Shown here piece by piece: positions 44,383-51,626 of a stretch of 55,566 nucleotides of DNA. The notes under the pieces are model-generated. The model did not search any database and was not told the DNA's origin. It saw only the letters and a program-made list of their open reading frames with translations. The position numbers were made by a program, and so were the translations under genes. The stretch is from contig JACZRQ010000004.1 in NCBI GenBank assembly GCA_022574655.1, positions 1 through 55,566 on the forward strand, in the 5' to 3' direction. The DNA comes from Chloroflexota bacterium. Lineage in GTDB: Bacteria; Chloroflexota; Dehalococcoidia; SM23-28-2; RBG-16-64-32. Numbering within the stretch: the first letter of the stretch is position 1; each line of letters starts with the position of its first letter.

Positions 44383-44907
44383 ATGAAGATTCCGACGACG
44401 TTCGCCGCCGTAGCGCTTCTACTCACCGTCTTCTCCGCCGCATGTGGAGACGACGAACAGGAAGTATTGACTCCCACCCTTTCTCCGACCGAGACTCCTC
44501 CTGCCAGCGCTCAGATCGATTTCGACACCTTCCTCGTCGGCGGGAACAGCGGCGTCATGATAGAAGAACCATCCATCTTCAAGATCGAGACCCAGGAGGC
44601 TTGGGCCGAACTCTGGAGCACCCACGTCAGCGTCGTCGTGCCGACTCCAACGTCGCCGGACGTCGCCTTCGACGACAAGATGCTCATCGCCGTCTTCGAC
44701 CGGGAGCAATCCACCGGAGGGTTCGCCATCCAAGTACAGTCGATCGTCGTTGATGAGAGCGGGATCGTCGTCGAGGTTCTGAGGACGGTTCCCGGCCGAG
44801 GTTGCGCCGTCACCCAGGCCCTCACCCAGCCGTTCCACATGGTGCTCGCGGACGCCGCGGACGGCGATGTCCAGCTGGCCCTCACGGACCAGGCATTGGA
44901 CTGCTAG
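44383..44907 (+). CDS. PrcB-domain lipoprotein
   Basis: 174 residues. Signal peptide with lipobox FSAAC|GD, a Thr/Pro linker, then a PrcB-type C-terminal domain: EAWAELWSTHV, PDVAFDDKMLIAVFDREQSTGGFAIQV, IVVEVLRTVPGRGCAVTQALTQPFHMVLAD. This domain was first known in the PrcB subunit of a spirochete protease complex and recurs in small exported proteins; the GGFxxxV ... PGxGCxVTQALTxPxH pattern is distinctive. GAGAGGTGATC precedes ATG at 44383. It is the last gene before the archaellin array, but 316 bases separate them. Confidence 0.78.
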   Translation: MKIPTTFAAVALLLTVFSAACGDDEQEVLTPTLSPTETPPASAQIDFDTFLVGGNSGVMIEEPSIFKIETQEAWAELWSTHVSVVVPTPTSPDVAFDDKMLIAVFDREQSTGGFAIQVQSIVVDESGIVVEVLRTVPGRGCAVTQALTQPFHMVLADAADGDVQLALTDQALDC

Positions 44908-45223
44908 CGGACGTCCTGCCCCCCCTGGCATCGCCGCTGATCGACGTTTGACGTAACGGAGATTCAGAGCCCCTCAACACCATTCAATCGCTAGATCTGT
45001 CCCGCCGCACGGCGCTCCGGCTCGCTCCGTCCTCTGTCCGTTGTCGTTCTCAGCTCGGCCCTGAACGCGGTTACGCACGTTCTCTTAACCCGTTATGGAC
45101 TTTTTTATCGTTCGCCTTCACCAAGACGTAACATTCGCTGACCAATACCGTCAATTTGAATTGGAGAACAACACCAGACCAATCGCGGGACTTCGATAAG
45201 GCGAAGTCACAAGGGGTGTAGAA
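44908..45223 (+). promoter_or_regulatory. Leader/promoter region of the archaellum locus
   Basis: Without a gene. It contains a T-rich stretch (GACTTTTTTATC, ~45096), the first copy of the CGTAACATTCGC / CGTCAATTT element (45127-45157), and a small stem (GACTTCG/CGAAGTC, around 45200) just before the first archaellin. A transcription start for the locus is expected here. Confidence 0.5.
45127..45157 (+). promoter_or_regulatory. Conserved archaellin upstream element, copy 1
   Basis: CGTAACATTCGC, four variable bases, CAATA, one variable base, then CGTCAATTT. The same arrangement is found at 46534-46564 and 47315-47345, each ~70-100 bases before an archaellin start. The rest of the leader is much less alike in this copy, so the element is probably kept by selection. 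Confidence 0.55.
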
Positions 45224-45820
45224 ATGCTGAAGCCCACGCGGCTGCTGAGCAGCCTGCACAAAAGAGAAGAAGGCGTCACCGGTCTCGAGACCGCGATCAT
45301 CATGATCGCCTTCGTCATCGTGGCATCGGTATTCGCCTTCGTCGTCCTCAGCACCGGTCTCTTCAGCGCCGACCGAGGCAAGGAGACCGTCTTCGCTGGT
45401 CTGGAGAAAGCCCGTGGCAGCCTTGAGGTGCGCGGCGCCGTGACGGTGGCGGACGTCAACTCCGATGGCGCCATCACCAACGCCGGCGCTGACACCATCG
45501 TCTTCAGTCTCGCCAACTCCGTCAGCGGCGCTCCCGTCAGCGTTGACCCGGCTGGCACCACCAACACCACCATCATCAACTACCTCGACGCCCAAGGTCG
45601 CGTCGCCGATGTAACGTACACAGTCGTCAAGACGCTCGGCGATGCAGACGATCTGCTCGAGGTGGGTGAACTGTTTCAGATCACCATCGTCGAGCCAGCC
45701 GGATCGACACTCGTCATCAATGAAAACTTCACCATCGAAGTGGTTCCTCCGTCTGGAGGCACTTCCCTTATCAGTAGGACTATGCCGCAAGCGATCGATC
45801 TAATCATGGATCTCCACTAG
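45224..45820 (+). CDS. arlB: Archaellin 1
   Basis: 198 residues. Class III signal peptide MLKPTRLLSSLHKREEG with predicted cleavage before VTGLETAII, Glu at mature position 5, and the long hydrophobic core IAFVIVASVFAFVVLSTGLF. This agrees with methanogen-type archaellins (FTGLEAAIVLIAF ... FSYVVLGAGFF, as I recall them). A head domain follows, with DVNSDGAITNAG (DxNxDGxI, a calcium-loop-like site), and the ending SGGTSLISRTMPQAIDLIMDLH is common to all five copies. It is the most divergent of the five. It would be cut by an ArlK/PibD-type peptidase, not seen in this window, and assemble into a filament. AAGGGG lies near the ATG. Confidence 0.93.
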   Translation: MLKPTRLLSSLHKREEGVTGLETAIIMIAFVIVASVFAFVVLSTGLFSADRGKETVFAGLEKARGSLEVRGAVTVADVNSDGAITNAGADTIVFSLANSVSGAPVSVDPAGTTNTTIINYLDAQGRVADVTYTVVKTLGDADDLLEVGELFQITIVEPAGSTLVINENFTIEVVPPSGGTSLISRTMPQAIDLIMDLH

Positions 45821-45860
45821 GGGAGCCACAACCAGCCCTTCGCGGGCAAAGGGGTACGAC

Positions 45861-46448
45861 ATGAAGAAGCTGCTGAACAGTCTACACAGGAAAGAGGAAG
45901 GCATCACCGGTCTCGAGACGGCGATCATCCTGATCGCGTTCGTTATCGTGGCCTCGGTATTCGCCTTCGTCGTCCTCAGCACTGGTCTGTTCAGCGCTGA
46001 CCGTGGCAAAGAGACCGTCTTCGCCGGTCTAGACAAGGCTCGCGGAAACCTGGAGGTGCGTGGCGCACTCACCGTGATCGACGTGAACTTAGACGGCGCT
46101 ATCACGGCGGTCGGCCTTGACACCATCGTCTTCAACCTGGGCACCTCCGCCGCTGGGGCGCCGGTGCCCGTCGATCCCCTGGCCACCACCAACACCACGA
46201 TCATGAACTACATCGACGCCGAGGCGCGCGTGCCTGACCTCACCTACACCGTCGTCAAGACCCTCGGCGACGGCGACGACCTGATAGAGGTCGGTGAGCT
46301 GTTCGAGATTACAGTCGTGCTCCCGGGCACATCGACGCTAACCACGAACGAGATCTTCACGATTGAGGTTGTTCCTCCGTCGGGTGGCACGAATCTGATC
46401 AGCCGCACCATGCCGCCGCAGATCGACCTCGTCATGGACCTGCACTAG
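45861..46448 (+). CDS. arlB: Archaellin 2
   Basis: 195 residues with a three-residue shorter signal peptide (MKKLLNSLHRKEEG) cut before ITGLETAIIL. The hydrophobic core is like that of archaellin 1. The head domain has the DVNLDGAITAVG loop and VPVDPLATTNTTIMNYID. C-terminus SRTMPPQIDLVMDLH. It starts 40 bases after archaellin 1, so the two are likely on one transcript. GCAAAGGGG precedes ATG. Downstream of its stop lies the first truncated start (46493). Confidence 0.93.
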   Translation: MKKLLNSLHRKEEGITGLETAIILIAFVIVASVFAFVVLSTGLFSADRGKETVFAGLDKARGNLEVRGALTVIDVNLDGAITAVGLDTIVFNLGTSAAGAPVPVDPLATTNTTIMNYIDAEARVPDLTYTVVKTLGDGDDLIEVGELFEITVVLPGTSTLTTNEIFTIEVVPPSGGTNLISRTMPPQIDLVMDLH

Positions 46449-46492
46449 GAGGATAAGACCTAGCCGGACTATGGGTTAAGGGGATAAGCACT

Positions 46493-46522
46493 ATGAAGAA
46501 ACTGCGAGTGGTCTGGGTTTGA
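46493..46522 (+). other. Abortive 9-codon archaellin start, copy 1
   Basis: ATG after the ribosome site GGGGATAAGCACT, encoding MKKLRVVWV and a stop. The first codons and the upstream context (GGGTTAAGGGG) match the true start of archaellin 5 (GGTTAAGGGGG, MKKLL). A remnant of a lost archaellin start or a short upstream ORF. The same thing occurs at 47274. Confidence 0.6.
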
Positions 46523-46533
46523 CAGGCCTAATC

Positions 46534-46564
46534 CGTAACATTCGCGCGTCAATAACGTCAATTT
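46534..46564 (+). promoter_or_regulatory. Conserved archaellin upstream element, copy 2
   Basis: Same element as at 45127, ~68 bases before archaellin 3. It is identical to copy 3 (47315). Confidence 0.55.
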
Positions 46565-46631
46565 CTAGTGAAGATAAATGAGCGAACGAAAACAAGAGGA
46601 GCCCACTAGGGGGCCAAGGAGGAAGAGAAAC

Positions 46632-47228
46632 ATGTTCAACCTGAAGCGGCTGTTCAGCAGCCTGCACAAGAAAGAGGAAGGCATCACCGGCCTCGAGACG
46701 GCGATCATCTTGATTGCGTTCGTGATCGTGGCATCGGTCTTCGCCTTCGTGGTCCTCAGCACCGGTCTGTTCAGTGCGGACCGCGGTAAAGAGACGGTCT
46801 TCGCTGGTCTGGACAAGGCCCGTGGAAACCTGGAGGTACGCGGCGCACTGACCGTGATCGACGTCAACGCCGATGGCGCCATCAACAACGCCGGCCTTGA
46901 TACCATCGTCTTCAACATGGGCACCTCCGCCGCTGGGGCGCCGGTAAGCGTCGATCCCGCAGCTACCACCAACACCACGATCATGAACTGGATCGACGCC
47001 GACGCGCGGATTGCTGACGTTACGTACACGGTCAACAAGCTCCTTGGCGACGGCGATGACCTGATCGAGGTCGGCGAGCTGTTCGAGATCACGGTCGTGG
47101 TACCGGCCACAGCATCTCTGGTCACGAACGAGACATTCACGATTGAGGTAGTTCCTCCGTCGGGTGGCACGAATCTGATCAGCCGCACGATGCCACCGGA
47201 GATCGATCTCGTAATGGACCTCCACTAG
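46632..47228 (+). CDS. arlB: Archaellin 3
   Basis: 198 residues. Signal peptide MFNLKRLFSSLHKKEEG, then ITGLETAIIL. The head contains DVNADGAINNAG. It shares most of its DNA with archaellin 5 in the head domain and with archaellin 4 in the first third. ATG at 46632 is chosen because AAGGAGGAAGAGAAAC stands directly before it; a longer frame from 46578 would add a charged, non-signal sequence. It has its own element upstream, so it may start a separate transcript. Confidence 0.93.
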   Translation: MFNLKRLFSSLHKKEEGITGLETAIILIAFVIVASVFAFVVLSTGLFSADRGKETVFAGLDKARGNLEVRGALTVIDVNADGAINNAGLDTIVFNMGTSAAGAPVSVDPAATTNTTIMNWIDADARIADVTYTVNKLLGDGDDLIEVGELFEITVVVPATASLVTNETFTIEVVPPSGGTNLISRTMPPEIDLVMDLH

Positions 47229-47273
47229 GAGCATGAGACTTAGCCGGACTCACGGGTTAAGGGGGCAAGCACC

Positions 47274-47303
47274 ATGAAGAAACTGCGAGTGGTCTGGGTT
47301 TGA
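47274..47303 (+). other. Abortive 9-codon archaellin start, copy 2
   Basis: ATG at 47274 encodes the same nine residues (MKKLRVVWV) and stop as at 46493. The whole 46449-46631 and 47229-47413 leaders are near-identical, which shows duplication of a leader-plus-archaellin unit. Confidence 0.6.
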
Positions 47304-47314
47304 CAAGCCTAATC

Positions 47315-47345
47315 CGTAACATTCGCGCGTCAATAACGTCAATTT
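47315..47345 (+). promoter_or_regulatory. Conserved archaellin upstream element, copy 3
   Basis: Third copy, identical in its core to copy 2, ~69 bases before archaellin 4. Confidence 0.55.
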
Positions 47346-47413
47346 CTAGTGAAGATAAATTAGCAATCGAAAACAAGACGGAGCCCATTGTGGGGCCAAG
47401 GAGGAAGAGAAAC

Positions 47414-48031
47414 ATGTTCAACCTGAAGCGGCTGTTCAGCAGCCTGCACAAGAGAGAGGAAGGCATCACCGGCCTTGAGACGGCGATCATCCTGATTGCG
47501 TTCGTCATCGTGGCATCGGTCTTCGCCTTCGTCGTCCTCAGCACCGGTCTGTTCAGTGCGGACCGTGGTAAAGAGACCGTCTTCGCTGGTCTGGATAAGG
47601 CCCGCGGCAACCTGGAGGTGCGCGGCTCCCTCACTGTCATCGATGGAAACGGTGATGGAGATGTCGACTCGCTAGACGACGACCTCGACACCCTGACTGA
47701 CGATAGCATCGTCTTCAACCTGGGCACCTCCGCCGCCGGCGCACCGGTAAGCGTCGATCCCGCAGCAACCACCAACACCACGATCATGAACTGGATCGAC
47801 GCGCAGAACAGAGTCGCTGACATCACGTACACGGTCAACAAGCTCCTCGGCGACGGCGATGACCTGATCGAGGTCGGTGAGCTGTTCGAGATCACAGTGA
47901 CCCTGCCGGCCGGCTCGACGCTGGTCACGAACGAGACATTCACGATTGAGGTTGTTCCTCCGTCGGGTGGCACGGCTCTGATCAGCCGCACGATGCCGCC
48001 GGCGATCGACCTCGTAATGGATCTCCACTAG
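47414..48031 (+). CDS. arlB: Archaellin 4 (acidic-loop variant)
   Basis: 205 residues; signal peptide identical to that of archaellin 3 in 16 of 17 positions. The head-domain loop is different: DGNGDGDVDSLDDDLDTLTD replaces the ~12-residue DVNADGAINNAG, adding seven residues and many Asp. That would make a double calcium or cation loop. After it the sequence rejoins the others (VFNLGTSAAGAPVSVD). C-terminus SRTMPPAIDLVMDLH. ATG at 47414 follows the same AAGGAGGAAGAGAAAC ribosome site. The added loop could alter filament surface or salt response. Confidence 0.93.
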   Translation: MFNLKRLFSSLHKREEGITGLETAIILIAFVIVASVFAFVVLSTGLFSADRGKETVFAGLDKARGNLEVRGSLTVIDGNGDGDVDSLDDDLDTLTDDSIVFNLGTSAAGAPVSVDPAATTNTTIMNWIDAQNRVADITYTVNKLLGDGDDLIEVGELFEITVTLPAGSTLVTNETFTIEVVPPSGGTALISRTMPPAIDLVMDLH

Positions 48032-48075
48032 GAGGCCAACACCTAACCTGCTCACAGGTTAAGGGGGTAAGTATC

Positions 48076-48663
48076 ATGAAGAAGCTACTAAGCAGCTTCC
48101 ACAACAAGGAAGAGGGCATCACCGGTCTCGAGACGGCGATCATCTTGATTGCGTTCGTCATCGTGGCATCGGTGTTCGCCTTTGTGGTCCTCAGCACTGG
48201 TCTGTTTAGCGCGGACCGTGGTAAAGAGACGGTCTTCGCCGGTCTGGACAAGGCCCGCGGAAACCTGGAGGTACGCGGCGCAGTGACAGTGATCGACGTC
48301 AACGCCGATGGCGCTATCAACAACGCCGGCCTTGACACCATCGTCTTCAACATGGGCACCTCCGCCGCTGGGGCGCCGGTGAGCGTCGATCCCGCAGGTA
48401 CCACCAACACCACGATCATGAACTGGATCGACGCCGACGCGCGGATTGCTGACATTACGTTCACAGTCAACAAGCTCCTTGGCGACGGCGATGACCTGAT
48501 CGAGGTCGGCGAGTTGTTCGAGATCACGGTCGTGGTACCGGCCACAGCATCTCTGGTCACGAACGAGACATTCACGATTGAGGTAGTTCCTCCGTCGGGT
48601 GGCACGAATCTGATCAGCCGCACCATGCCGCCGCAGATCGACCTCGTAATGGACCTCCACTAG
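48076..48663 (+). CDS. arlB: Archaellin 5
   Basis: 195 residues with the short signal peptide MKKLLSSFHNKEEG, then ITGLETAIIL. The head is almost the same as that of archaellin 3. It lies 44 bases after archaellin 4 with TTAAGGGGGTAAGTATC before ATG and no upstream element of its own, so it is probably read with archaellin 4. Followed by a strong hairpin. Confidence 0.93.
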   Translation: MKKLLSSFHNKEEGITGLETAIILIAFVIVASVFAFVVLSTGLFSADRGKETVFAGLDKARGNLEVRGAVTVIDVNADGAINNAGLDTIVFNMGTSAAGAPVSVDPAGTTNTTIMNWIDADARIADITFTVNKLLGDGDDLIEVGELFEITVVVPATASLVTNETFTIEVVPPSGGTNLISRTMPPQIDLVMDLH

Positions 48664-48682
48664 TAACTCCTCGAGGGCTGCT

Positions 48683-48708
48683 CGACCGCCGGGGTCTTCC
48701 GGCGGTCG
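48683..48708 (+). terminator. Strong hairpin after the archaellin array
   Basis: CGACCGCCGG (48683-48692) and CCGGCGGTCG (48699-48708) form a perfect 10-bp GC-rich stem with a 6-base loop, 20 bases after the last archaellin stop. No U-tract follows, so it may be a partial terminator or an RNA stabiliser that lets archaellins be made in excess over the motor proteins. Confidence 0.55.
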
Positions 48709-48775
48709 CGGTGCTGCTCGCGGAGCGTCACGTTTAGATAAATACCTGGAGAGGACTTCGCCTGAAGGGCCAGTC

Positions 48776-49564
48776 ATGGATGTAAACGAGAAGGTCAAGG
48801 AGCTCGAGGACGAACTCAAGCTCCTTAAAGCAGGAATTCAGAACGTTCTTCTGGACATTCGTGAGAATATCCTCGAACGCAGGAATCCGCTGGCGGACGA
48901 GCAGTCGGCCCATATCACCATGGACCTCAACACGACCGCCCGCGCCATGGCGAGCGAAGCGGTCGCCAGTGAGGCTCGAAAGGCAACCGAAGCCCTTGAC
49001 CCCGACGCTCCCGCGTCAGAAGCGGCTCCGGCCGTTGAAGGTGAGCCCGTAGCGGCAGCAGAGGCGTTGCCCTCCGACGCGGCCGGCGACGATTCACCAC
49101 CTGCCCAACTCATGGACCTCGACTCCGATTCGGCGTCGAAAGACGACGGGGACGAAGGCCCTCAGGTCTTCACGGACGATGGGCCCGCTGACGGTGACAC
49201 GGAGCCGGCGGCTGCGCCTGATCTTGCTCGAGACACGCCAGTATCGAAGGTGAAGACGGCGGCTGGCAAGAAGGGGAAGCCGGACGTGGCCGCCGACGAG
49301 CCAGATATCCCGGACATGTTCATGGCCGACCTCGCGCCGCTCAGCGGCGACGGCAGCCTTGCGGACTGGGTCACCAGCGCTATCGATGACGTAGGTGTCG
49401 AGGACCTGAGGCGGGTCATCTCCATGTTCAGACTCTGGGGCAACGTTCCTCCCAACATCAGCCGCGCTCTTGCCCACCTGCAGGAGCTGCTGACCAGTAG
49501 CGACGATCCGCGCCCGCCATGGCTCAAGGTCCTGCAAGACCTGGACAAGCTGGCGTCACTGTGA
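48776..49564 (+). CDS. ArlC/D/E-like archaellum accessory protein
   Basis: 262 residues. N-terminal coiled coil (~1-45; VKELEDELKLLKAGIQNVLLDIRENILE), a long Ala/Asp/Pro/Glu-rich middle (~60-190) that is probably disordered, and a C-terminal domain (~195-262; LADWVTSAIDDVGVEDLRRVISMFRLWGNVPPNISRALAHL). Archaeal ArlD/E proteins end in a similar helical domain with a conserved W and a GW/GN-like turn and begin with coiled coils. Position between archaellins and ArlG is also typical. They sit in the cytoplasmic ring and link the motor to chemotaxis. The sequence identity is low, so this rests on layout. It starts 112 bases after archaellin 5. Confidence 0.6.
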   Translation: MDVNEKVKELEDELKLLKAGIQNVLLDIRENILERRNPLADEQSAHITMDLNTTARAMASEAVASEARKATEALDPDAPASEAAPAVEGEPVAAAEALPSDAAGDDSPPAQLMDLDSDSASKDDGDEGPQVFTDDGPADGDTEPAAAPDLARDTPVSKVKTAAGKKGKPDVAADEPDIPDMFMADLAPLSGDGSLADWVTSAIDDVGVEDLRRVISMFRLWGNVPPNISRALAHLQELLTSSDDPRPPWLKVLQDLDKLASL

Positions 49565-49601
49565 GGCCGGTGCCGAACGGGCACCGGGTCAGGAGTAAAG
49601 C

Positions 49602-50105
49602 ATGGACAAGGTAATCACCTCCATGCTGCTCACCATAGCGGCCGTCATCGCGACGGTCGTTGTGATTAACGCCATCCTGCCCGCTGTTCAGCGCGCAGGT
49701 AGCGACATCACCCAGGCCAGCGACGTCGCCGGCAGACGCATTCGTAGCGACGTTCGCATCATCGAAATCTCCGGAATCGATACGGACGATTTCGCACAGA
49801 TCTGGGCCAAGAACGTCGGCGCGTCGAGGATCGACGCGATCGACAAATCAGATGTCTTTTTCGGCCCGGTCAATAACTTTACGCGTGCGGTCTATGACTC
49901 TACGGATGAGTGTCCAAATCCGGCTGTGCCTCCGCGCACCGTCGATTGTTGGCAATACTCGATCGAAGGCGACGCTAAATGGTCGATCTCGACTACCGTT
50001 CGTATAACTGTCTACCTCTCCTATGACCTGGCGGCAGGTACCGAGTACGTAATCACAGTGGTACTTCCCACCGGTATCGTCGTCACCAAGACGTTCACGG
50101 TTTGA
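49602..50105 (+). CDS. arlG: Archaellum stator protein ArlG
   Basis: 167 residues. N-terminal pilin-like helix (DKVITSMLLTIAAVIATVVVINAILPAV), then a beta-sandwich with GRRIRSDVRIIEISG, FAQIWAKNVGASRIDAIDKSDVFFGP. The IW-KNVG ... I-SDVFFG block is what I recall as typical of archaeal FlaG/ArlG. In archaea ArlG caps or joins ArlF filaments in the extracytoplasmic layer and anchors the motor. No cleavage site is visible, as for the archaeal protein. It starts 37 bases after the preceding stop with GGAG (CAGGAGTAAAGC). Assignment of G against F is a family-pattern judgement. Confidence 0.78.
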   Translation: MDKVITSMLLTIAAVIATVVVINAILPAVQRAGSDITQASDVAGRRIRSDVRIIEISGIDTDDFAQIWAKNVGASRIDAIDKSDVFFGPVNNFTRAVYDSTDECPNPAVPPRTVDCWQYSIEGDAKWSISTTVRITVYLSYDLAAGTEYVITVVLPTGIVVTKTFTV

Positions 50106-50114
50106 GGTTGGACC

Positions 50115-50618
50115 ATGGAACAGACAATTCCTGCTCTGATCATCGCCGCCGTCATGATCGCCGCTGGCATCCTTCTCGCGGACGTTACTACCACCTCCGT
50201 CTCCAACTCCAACGAGTCGTTTCGCCAGATAGAGGCCATCGCTGAAGATCGCCTCGGCACTGACCTCTCGATCAGCAATACAGCCGTCGGCGGCAGCGGA
50301 ACTGAGGTCACCTTTGATGTGCTCAACGAAGGCCGCACTCCCATGGATGACTTCGACAGCATGGACCTGATCATCACCTACGACGGGACGGACCTGGTCC
50401 GCTACGTAGTGTGGCTTCCCTTCAACGAGGACGTGACTCAGCCGGATAACACCTGGCAGATCACCTCATTCCTTAACGATTACCACAACATAGGCGTCTT
50501 GGATATGGGGGAACAGATGTCAGTCCGTATCAAACTCAATCCTGCGACCGACGTTGGGCCAGATCGCTGGTTTGTCCTCGCGACGGAGACGGGTCTGTCA
50601 TATACGGTCTACTACTAA
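50115..50618 (+). CDS. arlF: Archaellum stator protein ArlF
   Basis: 167 residues. One N-terminal membrane helix (IPALIIAAVMIAAGILLADVTT), then NESFRQIEAIAEDRLGTDLSISNT and an Ig-like beta-sandwich (TEVTFDVLNEGRTPMDDFDSMDLIITYDG). ArlF binds the S-layer in archaea and serves as the stator; the E-x-x-x-x-R-x-x-T-D helix-strand join fits recalled ArlF proteins. It is nine bases after ArlG. The order G-F-H-I-J is that of haloarchaea rather than the F-G order of methanococci. If it works as in archaea, the bacterium should have an S-layer or similar wall to hold it. Confidence 0.75.
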   Translation: MEQTIPALIIAAVMIAAGILLADVTTTSVSNSNESFRQIEAIAEDRLGTDLSISNTAVGGSGTEVTFDVLNEGRTPMDDFDSMDLIITYDGTDLVRYVVWLPFNEDVTQPDNTWQITSFLNDYHNIGVLDMGEQMSVRIKLNPATDVGPDRWFVLATETGLSYTVYY

Positions 50619-50626
50619 CTTTGCGT

Positions 50627-51619
50627 ATGGAATCTGAACCAACAACCGCCGAACCGCAAGACCAGGCCAAAGAGACGCCGCAGCCGGGCGTCCCGGAGGT
50701 CTCTCCTGCGTTGAGCGAGCCCGAACAGCCGGGCGTGGCAACCGACGGGCAAGTCGCGCCCACAGGACCACCGGAAACACCGCCTGCGGAAGCTCAGCCC
50801 GATGCCGCTGCCAGCGCAGAGGCTGAGACGCCGGTGGTTGCTCCCGTGGACCCGCCCGCAGCCGAACCCGCCGAAGCCGAGTCCGGCGACTCCGATGAGT
50901 TGTTCGAGGAAGAAGAAGAAGAAGAGATGCCCGTTGTCCTGGCACTCGGCGTCATGGACATGGACAAGAAGCTCGGTGGCGGCATCCCGCTAGAGACGCT
51001 CACCCTGATCGAAGGTGACCCGGAATCCGGCAAAAGCGTTTTCGTTCAACAGCTCATGTTCGGCGCCCTCAACGCGGGCCTCAGAGTCAGCGTCTTCCTC
51101 TCAGAGCAAACGTCCAGGAAGTTTCTCAAGCAGATGGACAGTCTTGGCATGAATTGCCTGGACTATTACCTGATCGGCCGTCTCGCGCTCTACGAGGCCA
51201 ACCTGCGCGTCGATCAGGAGCGTGCGCAGCGCCTGACCACTAAGCTGATCAAGTTCGTGGAGACGAGCGAAGACAGCGATGTCTTCATCGTCGACTCAAT
51301 CACCCCGCTACTTTTCCAGTTCGATGCCCGTTTCGTACTCTCCTTTCTCGCAACATGCAGAGACGTTGCTTCTACGGGGCACACCCTTGTGGTCACCCTT
51401 CATTCGTACGCCATTAACGAGTCTCTGCGCCTCCGGGCGGGCTCCATCGTTGATGCGCACCTTCGCCTCAGCATCGAGGAGCTGGGTGCGCAGGTCGTCC
51501 GCACGCTTGAGGTCTTGAAGGTCCGCGGCGCAGTAAAGACCATCGGCAACACGGTCAGCTTTAACGTTGAGCCCGGCCTCGGCCTCAAGAGCGTCCCTAT
51601 TCAGAAGACCAAGGCTTAA
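50627..51619 (+). CDS. arlH: Archaellum ATPase-regulator ArlH with acidic N-terminal extension
   Basis: 330 residues. Residues 1-105 are Pro/Ala/Glu-rich and end in EEEEEEE, an extension not present in archaeal ArlH (~230 residues, as I recall). The KaiC-like core has Walker A IEGDPESGKSVFVQQLM, FLSEQTSRKFLKQM, and Walker B VFIVDSITPLLF. LATCRDVASTGHTLVVTLHSYA and the end RTLEVLKVRGAVKTIGN complete the fold. ArlH binds ATP, forms a ring on ArlI and switches the motor. TTG at 50621 is also possible; ATG at 50627 is the better codon. It begins a few bases after ArlF. Confidence 0.92.
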   Translation: MESEPTTAEPQDQAKETPQPGVPEVSPALSEPEQPGVATDGQVAPTGPPETPPAEAQPDAAASAEAETPVVAPVDPPAAEPAEAESGDSDELFEEEEEEEMPVVLALGVMDMDKKLGGGIPLETLTLIEGDPESGKSVFVQQLMFGALNAGLRVSVFLSEQTSRKFLKQMDSLGMNCLDYYLIGRLALYEANLRVDQERAQRLTTKLIKFVETSEDSDVFIVDSITPLLFQFDARFVLSFLATCRDVASTGHTLVVTLHSYAINESLRLRAGSIVDAHLRLSIEELGAQVVRTLEVLKVRGAVKTIGNTVSFNVEPGLGLKSVPIQKTKA

Positions 51620-51626
51620 TCACCAG

